A stretch of DNA of 64,000 nucleotides from Streptomyces himastatinicus ATCC 53653 (GCF_000158915.1 NZ_GG657754.1:10174681-10238680), one strand, 5' to 3'; shown: positions 51,902 to 60,289, counted from the stretch's first letter. A program made the numbers and translations. The notes: generated by a model from the letters alone, not told the origin.

Positions 51902-52764
51902 GCACGGACGTCACGGGCGAGCGGCTGTCCCTCGTCAAGACGGCACCCGCCGCTCCCGCGTCCCCGGCCGCCCGGCGCGAGCGTACGCGCCGTCGGCTCG
52001 GCCCCGGGCGGCCCATCCCGTACGGCAGGGCGCTCGGCCCCGTTCTGCTGCTCGCGATCTGGTCGGGCGGTTCGGCCACCGGCCTCATCGACGCGCGCAA
52101 CCTGTCCGCCCCCTGGACGGTGGTGGCCACGGCGGGCGACCTCATCGCGGACGGCAGGCTCCAGACCAACGTGTGGACATCCGCCGAGCTGGCCGTGTCC
52201 GGTCTGGCGTACGGCGTGGCCGCCGGGCTCGTGCTGGCGCTGATCGCGGGGCTCAGCAGGCTCGGCGAGGGAGTGATCGACGGTCCCGTGCAGATCAAGC
52301 GGGGCATCCCCACCCTCGCACTCATACCGCTGCTGATCCTGTGGTTCGGCATCGGAGAGTCCATGAAGGTCATCACGATCGCCCTCAGCGCCTTCGTCCC
52401 GGTCTACATCCACACCCACAACGGGCTGCGCACCATCGACGCCCGGTACGTCGAACTCGCCGAGACGCTGGGGCTGAGCCGCCCGCGGTTCCTGCTGCAC
52501 ATCGTGTTGCCGGGCGCGCTGCCCGGCTTCCTCCTCGGGATGCGCTTCGCCGTGACCGCCGCCTGGCTGGCCCTGGCCGTTGTCGAACAGGTCAACGCCA
52601 CCAGCGGGATCGGCTACATGACGGGGCTCGCGCGCACGTACGGGCAGACCGACATCATCATCGTCGGTCTCGTCGTGTACGGACTTCTCGGGCTGCTCTC
52701 CGACGGACTGGTACGGCTCGTGGAGAGGAAGGTCCTGTCATGGCGACGCACGCTGGCGGACTGA
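51898..52764 (+). CDS. Sulfonate-type ABC transporter permease
   Basis: This 288-residue membrane protein of the SsuC/TauC group has about six helices after a charged N-terminal tail of 45 residues. The EAA loop that contacts the ATPase is visible as YVELAETLGLSRPRFLLHIVLPGALPGFLLG. It overlaps the binding-protein gene by 4 bases and the ATPase gene by 25 bases, which fits a tightly coupled transporter operon. Confidence 0.92.
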   Translation: MSTDVTGERLSLVKTAPAAPASPAARRERTRRRLGPGRPIPYGRALGPVLLLAIWSGGSATGLIDARNLSAPWTVVATAGDLIADGRLQTNVWTSAELAVSGLAYGVAAGLVLALIAGLSRLGEGVIDGPVQIKRGIPTLALIPLLILWFGIGESMKVITIALSAFVPVYIHTHNGLRTIDARYVELAETLGLSRPRFLLHIVLPGALPGFLLGMRFAVTAAWLALAVVEQVNATSGIGYMTGLARTYGQTDIIIVGLVVYGLLGLLSDGLVRLVERKVLSWRRTLAD

Positions 52765-53495
52765 CGGCCACCGCTCGGGAAGCCTCCGCGGCCGTCCGCA
52801 TCGAGGGACTCGTACGGGCCTTCGGCACCCGCACGGTGCTGGACGGGCTCGACCTGACCCTGCGCCCCGGGGAGTTCGTGGCCATGCTCGGCCGCAGCGG
52901 CTCCGGCAAGAGCACCCTGCTGCGCGCCCTCGCCGGACTCGATCACGAGACCGGAGGCGAAGGCGAACTGAGCGCACCCGACCATGTGTCGGTGGTCTTC
53001 CAGGACGCCCGGCTGCTGCCGTGGAAGCGGGTACTGGCCAACGTCACCTTGGGCCTCACCGGCACGGACGCCGGGGAACGGGCCCGCACGGCGCTCGACG
53101 AGGTGGGCCTGGCCGGGCGGGAGGACGCCTGGCCCGTGGAGCTGTCGGGCGGTGAGCAGCAGCGGGTCTCGCTCGCCCGCTCCCTGGTGCGTGAGCCCGA
53201 ACTGCTGCTCGCGGACGAGCCGTTCGGCGCACTCGACGCGCTCACCCGGGGCCGCATGCACACCCTGCTGGCCCGCCTGTACGAGCGGCACCGTCCCGCC
53301 GTGCTGCTGGTCACCCACGACGTGGACGAGGCCATCGCACTCGCCGACCGCGTGGTGGTCCTGGACGGGGGCCGGATCGCCGCCGACCTCGCCGTGGAGC
53401 TACCCGCGCCGCGGCGGCACGGCACCCCCGAGTACGCCGCGCTGCGGACCCGACTGCTCGCCCGGCTGGGCGTTGACGGACCCGACCATCTTTAG
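52740..53495 (+). CDS. Sulfonate-type ABC transporter ATP-binding protein
   Basis: This 251-residue ATPase has the Walker A motif GRSGSGKST near residue 50, the Q-loop VVFQDARLLPWKRVLANV, the signature LSGGEQQR, Walker B LLLADEPFGALDALT and the switch histidine in VTHDVDEA. The DARLLPWK element is typical of the SsuB/TauB group. It powers uptake through the preceding permease. Confidence 0.95.
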   Translation: MATHAGGLTATAREASAAVRIEGLVRAFGTRTVLDGLDLTLRPGEFVAMLGRSGSGKSTLLRALAGLDHETGGEGELSAPDHVSVVFQDARLLPWKRVLANVTLGLTGTDAGERARTALDEVGLAGREDAWPVELSGGEQQRVSLARSLVREPELLLADEPFGALDALTRGRMHTLLARLYERHRPAVLLVTHDVDEAIALADRVVVLDGGRIAADLAVELPAPRRHGTPEYAALRTRLLARLGVDGPDHL

Positions 53496-53505
53496 GAGTT
53501 TGCCG

Positions 53506-54750
53506 GTGAGTCACATCGCCACCCGACCGTTCCTCCTGGCCCTCGGCGCCGCGTCGCTGCTGGCCACCTCGGCGGCGGTCCCCACCGCCGTCGCCGCGCC
53601 CGCCGAGCCCCGTACCCCGGTGGTGCTCGACTGGTACGACACCACGGCCGAGACCATCGCGGCGGCCGGGGCGCCGACCCAGGTGACGAACAGCCGCACC
53701 TGGGCGGTGAGCTGGCTCGCGGGGGCACGCGCCACCCACGGGGTGCCCGCGGGCGTCGACCGGAGCGACTACCAGGACGCGGCCCTGGCCTCCGCGGTAC
53801 ACCGCTCCCTGGTGGCCCTCGCGCCGGCGCGCACCGAGCAACTGGACGCCGCGTTCCGCCGCACCCTGGACCAGATCCCGGACGGACCGGCCGAGAACCG
53901 GGGCGTGGCGGCCGGTGAGCGGCAGGCCCGGTCCGTCCTCGCGTCCCGGGAGGGCGACGGCCTGGACCCGGCGTCGGTCGACGCCCCGTTCACCGTGCCG
54001 CCCGCGTCCCCCGGGGTCTGGCAGCCCACGCCGCCGTCGTACGCTCCCGCCACGCAGTACGGCAACCGCCTCGCGCGGCCGTTCGTCCTGTCGGGTGCCG
54101 GTCAGTTCCGGCTCGGGCCGCCCCCGGCGCTGGACTCGCGGACGTACCGGTCGGACCTGGCCGAGGTGCGTGCCTACGGCGCGGCGGACAGCACACAGCG
54201 CTCCGCGCGTCAGACAGAGACCGCGAACTTCTGGTACGGCTCCTCGCTGACCCTCTACACCGAGCCGCTGAGGGTGGCGCTGGCCCGGTCCGCCCGGTCG
54301 GTGGAGGAGCGGGCGAAGCTGGTGGCGCTGTTCCACATCGCGTCGGTGGACACGCAGATCGCCACCTCCGACACCAAGTACACGTATCAGCGGTGGCGCC
54401 CGGTCACCGCCATCCGCACCGGCGCCATCGACACCGACCCCGGCTGGACACCGCTGCACAACACACCGGCGCACCCGGACTACCCGAGCGGCCACAACAC
54501 CTACTCGGGAGCGGCGGAGGAGATACTGTCCGCGCTGGTCGGCCCGCGCACCGCGCCGTTCGAGCTGACCAGTTCCACCGCGCCGGGTGTCACCCGCGAG
54601 TACACGGGCTGGCACCAGCTGACGGCCGAGAACGTCGACGCCCGGATCTTCTCGGGCATCCACACCCGCTCCGCGGACGAGGCGGGCGTCACCCTCGGCA
54701 AGAAGGTGGCCGCCCAGGTACTGCGCGAGTCCGGTCGGCTCTTCCGCTGA
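53506..54750 (+). CDS. Secreted vanadium-haloperoxidase/PAP2-family protein
   Basis: This 414-residue protein has an export signal (first 30 residues, ending AAVPTAVAAPAEP) and the vanadate/phosphate site shared by vanadium haloperoxidases and PAP2 phosphatases: KYTYQRWRPVTAIR, then HPDYPSGHNTYSG and ARIFSGIHTRSADEAG. All lysine, arginine, serine and histidine anchors are present. Whether it oxidises halides or removes phosphate or sulfate groups cannot be told from sequence. It follows the ABC genes by 10 bases with a TAGGAG site, so it belongs to the leader-controlled sulfur operon; a secreted hydrolase feeding the transporter is my preferred guess. Confidence 0.87.
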   Translation: MSHIATRPFLLALGAASLLATSAAVPTAVAAPAEPRTPVVLDWYDTTAETIAAAGAPTQVTNSRTWAVSWLAGARATHGVPAGVDRSDYQDAALASAVHRSLVALAPARTEQLDAAFRRTLDQIPDGPAENRGVAAGERQARSVLASREGDGLDPASVDAPFTVPPASPGVWQPTPPSYAPATQYGNRLARPFVLSGAGQFRLGPPPALDSRTYRSDLAEVRAYGAADSTQRSARQTETANFWYGSSLTLYTEPLRVALARSARSVEERAKLVALFHIASVDTQIATSDTKYTYQRWRPVTAIRTGAIDTDPGWTPLHNTPAHPDYPSGHNTYSGAAEEILSALVGPRTAPFELTSSTAPGVTREYTGWHQLTAENVDARIFSGIHTRSADEAGVTLGKKVAAQVLRESGRLFR

Positions 54751-54768
54751 CCGCGCACCACGCGCCGC

Positions 54769-54810
54769 CGCCCGCCGTGTTCCCCGGCCGACCGGGGAAC
54801 ACGGCGGGCG
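54769..54810. terminator. Perfect 19-bp hairpin terminator
   Basis: A perfect 19-bp inverted repeat (54769-54787 with 54792-54810, loop CCGA) lies between the convergent haloperoxidase-like gene and the kinase remnant. It can end transcription from both sides. Confidence 0.8.
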
Positions 54811-54841
54811 TTTGCCGAGCGGTGGGCCCTCGCCGGTTGCC

Positions 54842-55372
54842 TCAGTCCCGGCGGGACGGGGCCGCCACCGCCACTTGGCCGATGGCGCGAAGGACGTCGG
54901 TGAGGCAGTCGGCGACGTCGCGCCCGGCGGTGTCCACCACAAAGCGGTCCCGATCCCACGGCTCGTACTCGCGGTTGACGATCTCGGCCCAGGTGGGCAG
55001 GGGCAGCCCGGGGATGTCCACGCTGCGCGTGGCCACCCGCCGCTCGTGTTCCACGGGATCCGAGCAGACGACTTCGACCTCCGTCACCGGGACCCCCGCC
55101 CGGACCGCCACGTCCCGCCACGCGTCACGTGTGACGGCCAGGGGGTTCACGCATTCGGCAATCACGGTCAGCCCCTGGCCGAGGTGTTCCCCGGCCAGCG
55201 CGTAGCCGACGACGTAGCCTGCCGGACCGACCGGATGCGGCTCCAGTCCCGATCACACGATCGCCTGCTCGATGGTGTCGACGCGCAGGTGCACGGCCGC
55301 TGTCCGCCGGGCGAGGGCGCGCGCCAAGGTGGTCTTTCCGGTGGCCGGCAACCCGCACATGACGATGAGCAT
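54842..55372 (-). pseudogene. AAA-type small-molecule kinase interrupted by an in-frame TGA
   Basis: The reading frame starts at 55372 with a P-loop protein (VMCGLPATGKTTLARALARR), reaches TGA at 55253-55255 after 39 codons, and then continues in the same frame for 136 codons to 54842 (SGLEPHPVGPAGYVVGYAL, TVIAECVNPLAVTRDAWRDV, WDRDRFVVDTAGRDVADCL). Together this is a normal 176-residue AAA/zeta-type nucleotide or antibiotic kinase of a widespread group. A single C-to-T change (CGA to TGA) would explain the stop. The downstream part has an ATG at 55165 but no P-loop. It lies 2 bases after the TetR gene, in its operon. Confidence 0.8.
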
Positions 55373-55374
55373 GG

Positions 55375-56037
55375 TCAAGCGTGGCCCTCTGCGCCGTACG
55401 CACGGAGGAAGGCGTCCACCGCGGCATCCGCCACGCCGCGCAGCTCGGCGGCGGGGACGCGACGGGTGCCCAGCCGGGAGCGGACCTCCAGGGGGCCGGT
55501 GAGCAGGGCGAGGAAGTGTTCCGCGGCCTGCTCCGGGTCGCAGGGGCGCAGGCGGCCGGAGAGCGACAGGCGGGCCAGCCGATCGGCGAGTGCCGCGTGG
55601 GGGCGGTGTGCGGTGCGCTCCTGCACGGTCTCGATCAGGTCGGGGAATCGCGTCACCTCGGCGTAGGTGAGCCAGCGAAGAGCGCGGGCGCGTTCGCCGC
55701 AGCACACCCGCAGCAGCCGCTGGGCCAGGTCCGTGAGCGCCGCCCGCAGGTCGTCGTCCGCGGCTCGGTCGCGCAGCCGCTCGACGACCGCGAGGCTCTC
55801 CGCCGACAGGGCGTCGGCCGCCGTCTCGATGGCGGAGCGGAAGAGGGTCTCCTTGTCGTTCAGATGGCTGTAGACGGTCGGCTTGGCGACGCGCGCTTCC
55901 TCCGCGATCTCCTGGACGCATGCCTGCGCGTATCCGCGCCGCGCGAAGACAGCGAACGCGGCGTCCAGGATGGCCTGCCGCTTGTCGACACGCCCGCGCG
56001 GGACACCGCTGGCCCCACTTGACGTTGCTGAACCCAT
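55375..56037 (-). CDS. TetR family transcriptional regulator
   Basis: This 220-residue regulator has the N-terminal helix-turn-helix QAILDAAFAVFARRGYAQACVQEIAEEARVAKPTVYSHLNDKETLF and a C-terminal ligand domain of the AefR/TetR_C type. It is divergent from the Dabb protein gene; the gap contains the inverted repeat TGAACC-agtc-GGTTCA, the usual class of TetR site, so I infer that it represses that gene and itself. Confidence 0.93.
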   Translation of the reverse strand: MGSATSSGASGVPRGRVDKRQAILDAAFAVFARRGYAQACVQEIAEEARVAKPTVYSHLNDKETLFRSAIETAADALSAESLAVVERLRDRAADDDLRAALTDLAQRLLRVCCGERARALRWLTYAEVTRFPDLIETVQERTAHRPHAALADRLARLSLSGRLRPCDPEQAAEHFLALLTGPLEVRSRLGTRRVPAAELRGVADAAVDAFLRAYGAEGHA

Positions 56038-56076
56038 GGGTTAACTGTACCGTCCTTACCGGCTAGGCAGATCTAC

Positions 56077-56092
56077 TGAACCAGTCGGTTCA
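56077..56092. promoter_or_regulatory. TetR operator between divergent genes
   Basis: TGAACCAGTCGGTTCA contains perfect 6-bp arms with a 4-base centre, 19 bases before the Dabb start. Many TetR repressors of this group recognise TGAACC...GGTTCA-like sites, so it is a good candidate for the adjacent regulator. Confidence 0.7.
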
Positions 56093-56110
56093 ATCGAAGG
56101 AGCGGGAAAC

Positions 56111-56533
56111 ATGATCGTTCACACGCTGCGCTTCGCTTTCAAGGACGGGACGAGCGAGGAACAGAAGGAACACGTGCTCGCGCTGATGCGGCGAACGGCG
56201 GCCATCGAGTCGGTCTCGTTCGCCACCGTCGGGCAGAGCCTGAGCGACCCGGCCGAAGGCCTCACCCACGCCTACTGCGTGGGCATCGAGGATCTGGCGG
56301 CTCTGGAGCGGTATATGCACGACCCGGTGCACCTGGCGGGAGATCCCGAGATCCTCCCGCATCTGGACAGGCTCGCCATCGGCCCCGATCTCTCCGACGA
56401 CATGAACCCGGAGCTGGCCGCCGAGCTCATGGCGCTGCATGAGAAGAAGGCCACGATGTACCCGGAGTGGGCCGCCCAGGTCGAACCGCTCCTCGACATA
56501 CGGGTCGCCACCCCGGGGCCGTCCCGTTCCTGA
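56111..56533 (+). CDS. Dabb (stress-responsive A/B barrel) domain protein
   Basis: This 140-residue protein has the small dimeric alpha+beta barrel fold: it starts MIVHTLRFAFKDGTSEEQKEHVLALM and continues with FATVGQSL...THAYCVGIEDLAALERYMHDPVHLAGDPEILPHLDRLAIG. Members bind small hydrophobic ligands or act as cyclases and monooxygenases; this one is unassigned. It is preceded by a TetR operator and AAGGAG and followed by a perfect 18-bp hairpin. Confidence 0.88.
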   Translation: MIVHTLRFAFKDGTSEEQKEHVLALMRRTAAIESVSFATVGQSLSDPAEGLTHAYCVGIEDLAALERYMHDPVHLAGDPEILPHLDRLAIGPDLSDDMNPELAAELMALHEKKATMYPEWAAQVEPLLDIRVATPGPSRS

Positions 56534-56564
56534 CCTGACCGGACCCTGTGCCGTTCAGAAGTAC

Positions 56565-56607
56565 GTGTGCGCCGGTGAGGCCGGGACGGGGCCTCACCGG
56601 CGCACAC
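56565..56607 (+). terminator. Perfect 18-bp hairpin terminator
   Basis: GTGTGCGCCGGTGAGGCC (56565-56582) pairs perfectly with 56590-56607 across a 7-base loop. It lies 32 bases past the Dabb stop and separates it from the second leader peptide. Confidence 0.8.
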
Positions 56608-56730
56608 AAGGTTGCAACGGGACAGCAACACCACGCTGTTGACGAAGCGCGCCCGACACGCGGAACATCGGTCGGAAGGAACGCTCGACGAATCGGCCGA
56701 GCCATCCGCGCGGAACCGAGGGGAGTCGCG

Positions 56731-56853
56731 ATGCAGCACTGCCAGCCGGTGTCCGCATATGACGCGCCCCTGGCCCCGTGCCGCGCCTCCCGCCTGGCCA
56801 TGCGTCTCCACGTCGATCTGCGGCGCGTCTCCAGCGCGATCTGTCACGCCTGA
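56731..56853 (+). CDS. Short leader peptide (40 residues, or 17 from an internal ATG)
   Basis: A frame starting at ATG 56731, after GGGGAG, ends at TGA 56851-56853. The end MRLHVDLRRVSSAICHA, which could begin at its own ATG 56800, is a classic match to the actinobacterial sulfur-gene leader peptides. The target gene that should follow about 120-150 bases downstream is missing except for a short stub at 57001. It is thus probably an orphan leader. Confidence 0.7.
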   Translation: MQHCQPVSAYDAPLAPCRASRLAMRLHVDLRRVSSAICHA

Positions 56854-57000
56854 CGGCTCCGGCCGCCCCGCACACCGCTTGCGGTCAACGCCGCGCCATT
56901 CCCGCGCCGCACGCTGAATTCCTGTGGCACCTTTCCCGTTTCCCACGGCCCCACCACCCCACGGCCGTACGCACGGCCATGACACACGGGAGATCACCGC

Positions 57001-57054
57001 ATGCCCGTCCCCGCTGAAAACACGCTCACCGTCCGCCCCGTCGCGGGCCAGGGC
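57001..57054 (+). pseudogene. N-terminal stub of the gene formerly controlled by leader 2
   Basis: ATG 57001 begins a frame MPVPAENTLTVRPVAGQGAL that loses protein character after about 18 codons. The start resembles N-termini of TauD-type sulfonate/taurine dioxygenases (T-L-x-V-x-P-V-A-G), but the match is short. It sits 147 bases after leader 2, the same place as the SsuA and SsuD genes after their leaders. I infer that most of the gene was deleted, joining it to the GNAT stub. The exact breakpoint is approximate. Confidence 0.45.
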
Positions 57055-57176
57055 GCGCTGTTGCGGCTGCGGAAGCCCTCGACGGTGAGGTCCGCGATCC
57101 GCTCGTACTCGTCCGGCCGGGCGAAACGCACGCCGACGCCGAGGGCCGGGGAGCCCGGGGGAGCGGTGGGGATCAT
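57055..57176 (-). pseudogene. N-terminal stub of a GNAT acetyltransferase
   Basis: ATG 57174-57176 overlaps the stop of the upstream monooxygenase (ATGA) and encodes ALGVGVRFARPDEYERIADL followed by TVEGFRSR, a typical GNAT N-terminus. After about 40 codons the sequence runs into the complement of the stub at 57001, so the acetyl-CoA site and the rest are gone. The tight coupling shows it was a real operon member before the deletion. Confidence 0.65.
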
Positions 57177-58531
57177 GCCGCGACGCCGCGGTGCGGGGCC
57201 GGTGCGAGACCGAGGTGGTCGCGGAGCGTGGTGCCCTCGTACTCCGTGCGGAAGGCACCGCGCTCCTGAAGTTCGGGGACGACGGTGTCCACGAACTCGT
57301 CCAGACCGGTGGGTGTGAGGTGGCCCGAGATGATGAACCCGTCGCAGGCATCGCCCTGCACATAGGCGTTGATGTCCGCAGCCACCCGCGCTGGAGTTCC
57401 GGTGAACGCGTACCGGCCGGTCAGCTCGATGACCAGCTCGCGGATGCTCAGCTTCTTGGCCTCCGCGACCTCCCGCCATCTGCGCGCCACCGCCAGCGGG
57501 TCGTGGTGGTGGCGCGCGCGGTCCCGGGTGATGTTCACGCCCTCGGTGAGCGGTTCGAGATCGGGAAGCGGCCCGTCGGGATCGTAGCCGGACAGATCGC
57601 GACCCCAGACCTGCTCCACGTGGGCGATCGCCCCCTGTGGGGTGACCTGCTGGAGCCGGATGTGGCGGGCGCGCTCGCGGGCCTCCGCCTCGGTGTCGCC
57701 CAGCACGAACGTGGCCTGCGGCAGGATCTTCAGGTCCTCGCGGGCCCGCCCGTACTTCGCGAGCCGGTCCTTGACGTCGGCGTAGAAGGTCTGACCTGCC
57801 TTCAACTCGGCGTGGATGGTGTAGATGGCATCGGCGGTCGCGGCGGCGAACTCGCGGCCGTCGCTGGAGTTTCCGGCCTGGATGAGTACCGTATGGCCCT
57901 GCGGGCTGCGGGGCACGGTCGGGTGCGCCGTGATGTCGAACTGCGGCCCCTGGTGCCGTACTTCGGCGATGGCGCCGTCCCGTACGAAGACCCCGGCCCC
58001 GGCGTCGGCGACCACCGCGTCCGCCTCCCAGGAATCCCAGAGCTTGCGGGCGACATCGACGAACTCGGCGGCGCGCGTGTAGCGGTCGGCGTGGGCGAGG
58101 AAACCGCCCCGGCGGAAGTTCTCGCCGGTGAACGCGTCCGAGGAGGTGACCACGTTCCACGCCGCCCGGCCGCCGGAGAGGTGGTCCAGCGTCGCGAACT
58201 GCCGTGCCAGCTCGAACGGTTCGTTGAAGGTGGCGTTGACCGTCCCGGCCAGCCCGATGTGGTCGGTGACCGCCGCCAGCGCGTTCAGCACCGTCAGGGT
58301 GTCGGGCCTGCCGACGACATCCAGATCGAAGATCTTGCCGCGGTGCTCACGCAGCCGCAGCCCCTCGGCGAGGAAGAAGAGGTCGAACTTGCCGCGCTCG
58401 GCGGTCTGCGCGAGGTGGCGGAAGGAGGAGAAGTCGATCTGGCTACCCGAGCGCGGATCGCTCCAGACGGTGTGGCTGTTCACGCCGGGGAACGCGGCCC
58501 CGAGATGAACCTGCTTGACGGGCTTGCTCAT
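57173..58531 (-). CDS. LLM-class flavin monooxygenase (NtaA/SnaA/DszA group)
   Basis: This 452-residue luciferase-like FMNH2-dependent monooxygenase belongs to the NtaA/SnaA/DszA/sulfone-monooxygenase group. It has the opening VHLGAAFPGVNSHTVWSDPRSGSQIDFSSFRHLAQTAERGKFDLFFLAE, then TVNATFNEPFELARQFATLDHLSGGRAAWNVVTSSD and, later, VLIQAGNSSDGREFAA, all diagnostic. Group members cleave C-S or C-N bonds of organosulfur compounds and chelators. Placed among sulfonate genes, a role in desulfurisation of an organic sulfur source is likely. ATG 58531 was chosen because the family start lies directly after it; ribosome site is weak. Confidence 0.9.
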   Translation of the reverse strand: MSKPVKQVHLGAAFPGVNSHTVWSDPRSGSQIDFSSFRHLAQTAERGKFDLFFLAEGLRLREHRGKIFDLDVVGRPDTLTVLNALAAVTDHIGLAGTVNATFNEPFELARQFATLDHLSGGRAAWNVVTSSDAFTGENFRRGGFLAHADRYTRAAEFVDVARKLWDSWEADAVVADAGAGVFVRDGAIAEVRHQGPQFDITAHPTVPRSPQGHTVLIQAGNSSDGREFAAATADAIYTIHAELKAGQTFYADVKDRLAKYGRAREDLKILPQATFVLGDTEAEARERARHIRLQQVTPQGAIAHVEQVWGRDLSGYDPDGPLPDLEPLTEGVNITRDRARHHHDPLAVARRWREVAEAKKLSIRELVIELTGRYAFTGTPARVAADINAYVQGDACDGFIISGHLTPTGLDEFVDTVVPELQERGAFRTEYEGTTLRDHLGLAPAPHRGVAA

Positions 58532-58996
58532 GCGGGGATCCCGATGGTGGCGTAACGGCTGTGTCTCGTCGTGCAGCGGAATGACGCGCGCGTTCCTCAG
58601 GATGTCGCCCTGGACGGCTTTGATATCCACCGTGCGTTCACCGGGTCGAACTCGGTGACTGCGCATTGCCGAGCAGTGCGAAAGGCCCCCTTGGGTACCA
58701 ATGGGCAGCACTGGGCGTATCGGCGTGCCGCCTGATGAAAGGGGTTTGTGAGGAAATCAGGAATCTGATTCCGGGGCGCAGAGCAGATCCTAAACGCCCG
58801 GGCCATCAACACCGCGCGCTGGAAACCCTGAGCAGGTCGACACAGCGTTCACTGGTCAGTAGCGGGTTCGAGGTCATGAGGAGAGAGTCTGAGGTGGCCC
58901 GATAATCGTTGTCAACCACGTCTTGGAATCCGGACGGGGATTACTGGGCGCGGGAGCTCGTTGACATTCCGAACGCTCACGCAGAGACTTCATCAC
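58532..58996. other. Divergent intergenic region between monooxygenase and leader 3
   Basis: This 465-base gap contains no recognised gene. It should hold the promoters of the minus-strand monooxygenase and of leader 3/ssuD. GTTGTCAAC near 58910 is a short perfect palindrome and GTTGAC recurs at 58959; they may be regulator or promoter elements, but I cannot assign them. Confidence 0.45.
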
Positions 58997-59068
58997 ATGT
59001 GTGAGGTCCTGCTGCTGACCAGTGAGCGCTGCGTCGACCTTGTCCGCGTGTCCAGCGCGCAGTGTTGA
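58997..59068 (+). CDS. Short leader peptide upstream of ssuD-type gene (23 residues)
   Basis: The frame from ATG 58997 to TGA 59066-59068 encodes MCEVLLLTSERCVDL then VRVSSAQC. The end R-C-V-D-L-x-R-V-S-S-A-x-C aligns with leader 2 (H-V-D-L-R-R-V-S-S-A-I-C) and leader 1. It ends 119 bases before the monooxygenase start, close to the 116 bases after leader 1. Translation-dependent control by sulfur status is inferred from the family. Confidence 0.75.
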   Translation: MCEVLLLTSERCVDLVRVSSAQC

Positions 59069-59187
59069 TCCTTCGGTCCACCCTGCCTGCGCTGTCCCCT
59101 CACCCTCACCCTCACTCAGATCCGGTGCCACGCGTCGGCCGCGTTCCGTCGTGCTCGGTACCGCACTAAGCAGCGATCGGATCCCTC

Positions 59188-60270
59188 ATGAGCCTGGAAT
59201 TCCTCTGGTACATACCCAACACCGTCGAACCGGGCCACCGCGGTGACGACACCACCTCCGGCTGGGGATCCATCGAGTACTCGACCGACCTCGCCCGGCT
59301 GACGGAGGACCGCGGCTGGGACGGCGCACTGCTCGGTACGGGATGGGGGCGCCCGGACACCTTCACCGTCGCAACGGCCCTGGCGGCCCGGACCACCCGC
59401 TTCAAGCCCTTGATCGCGGTCCGTCCCGGCTACTGGCACCCGGCGAACTTCGCCGGTGCGGCGGCCACGCTCGATCAGCTCAGCCGTGGACGCGTTCTCG
59501 TCAACATCGTCAGCGGGCTGGACAACCCGGCCGCGTACGGCGACACCACCGTCGAACCCCCCGAGCGGTACGCCCGCACACAGGAGTTCCTGCATCTCGT
59601 ACGGCGCCTGTGGACCGAGGAGGATGTCACCTTCCACGGCGAGCACTTCCAGGTCACCGGGTCAACGGTGGCACCCCGCCCCTACGCCACCGAGTCCAGG
59701 GCGCATCCGACGCTCTACTTCGGTGGCGCGTCCCCGGCCGCCGAACGAGTGTCGGCGAGCGAGGCCGATGTGCAGCTCTTCTGGGGTGAACCACTCGATG
59801 GGATCGCCGAACGCGTCGACCGGCTCAAGACCTTGAGCGACGAGGTGGGCCGTCGGCACAAGCCGCTCGAATTCGGGCTCCGGATCACGACGCTGGTGCG
59901 CGACACCACCGAGGAAGCATGGCGCGCGGCCGAGGAGAAGGTCGCCAAGATGGCGGCCGGCGCCGGTAAGACGAACTGGACCGGGAACCGTAAGGCGGCG
60001 GTAGGCCAGCAGCGGCTCTTCGACCTCGCCAGCCGCGGTGAGGTGCTCGACACCTGCCTGTACACCACCCCCGGCACATTCGGCGGTGGGGGAGCGGGAA
60101 CCACGTGGCTGGTCGGCTCCGCCGACGACGTCGCCGCGGCGCTGAACAGCTACCGCAAGCTCGGCATCACCCACTTCGTGCTCTCCGACACCCCGTACAA
60201 GCAGGAAGTCGGCCGCGTCGGCGACCAACTGCCGGACAGGCTGCGGGAACTGGTCCGGCGTGCCCCGTGA
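59188..60270 (+). CDS. ssuD: FMNH2-dependent alkanesulfonate monooxygenase
   Basis: This 360-residue LLM-class monooxygenase matches SsuD, which releases sulfite from alkanesulfonates using reduced FMN. Landmarks are MSLEFLWYIPNTVEPGHRGDD (the SsuD-like opening), ALLGTGWGRPDTFTVATALAARTTRFKPLIAVRPGYWHPANFAGAAATLDQLSRGRVLVNIVSG, and GTTWLVGSADDVAAALNSYRKLGITHFVLSDTPYKQEV. It needs a flavin reductase, absent from this window. With the SsuACB-type transporter 6 kb upstream it completes sulfonate use as a sulfur source. Leader 3 precedes it. Confidence 0.9.
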   Translation: MSLEFLWYIPNTVEPGHRGDDTTSGWGSIEYSTDLARLTEDRGWDGALLGTGWGRPDTFTVATALAARTTRFKPLIAVRPGYWHPANFAGAAATLDQLSRGRVLVNIVSGLDNPAAYGDTTVEPPERYARTQEFLHLVRRLWTEEDVTFHGEHFQVTGSTVAPRPYATESRAHPTLYFGGASPAAERVSASEADVQLFWGEPLDGIAERVDRLKTLSDEVGRRHKPLEFGLRITTLVRDTTEEAWRAAEEKVAKMAAGAGKTNWTGNRKAAVGQQRLFDLASRGEVLDTCLYTTPGTFGGGGAGTTWLVGSADDVAAALNSYRKLGITHFVLSDTPYKQEVGRVGDQLPDRLRELVRRAP

Positions 60271-60289
60271 CGCCGGTCCGACGAAGATC

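Noticed and set aside
58597..58711. Possible fourth sulfur leader peptide on the minus strand ahead of the 57173 monooxygenase
   Set aside because: A weak T-V-D-I-K-A-V resemblance exists, but the frame runs straight into the monooxygenase and lacks the terminal A-x-C and stop.
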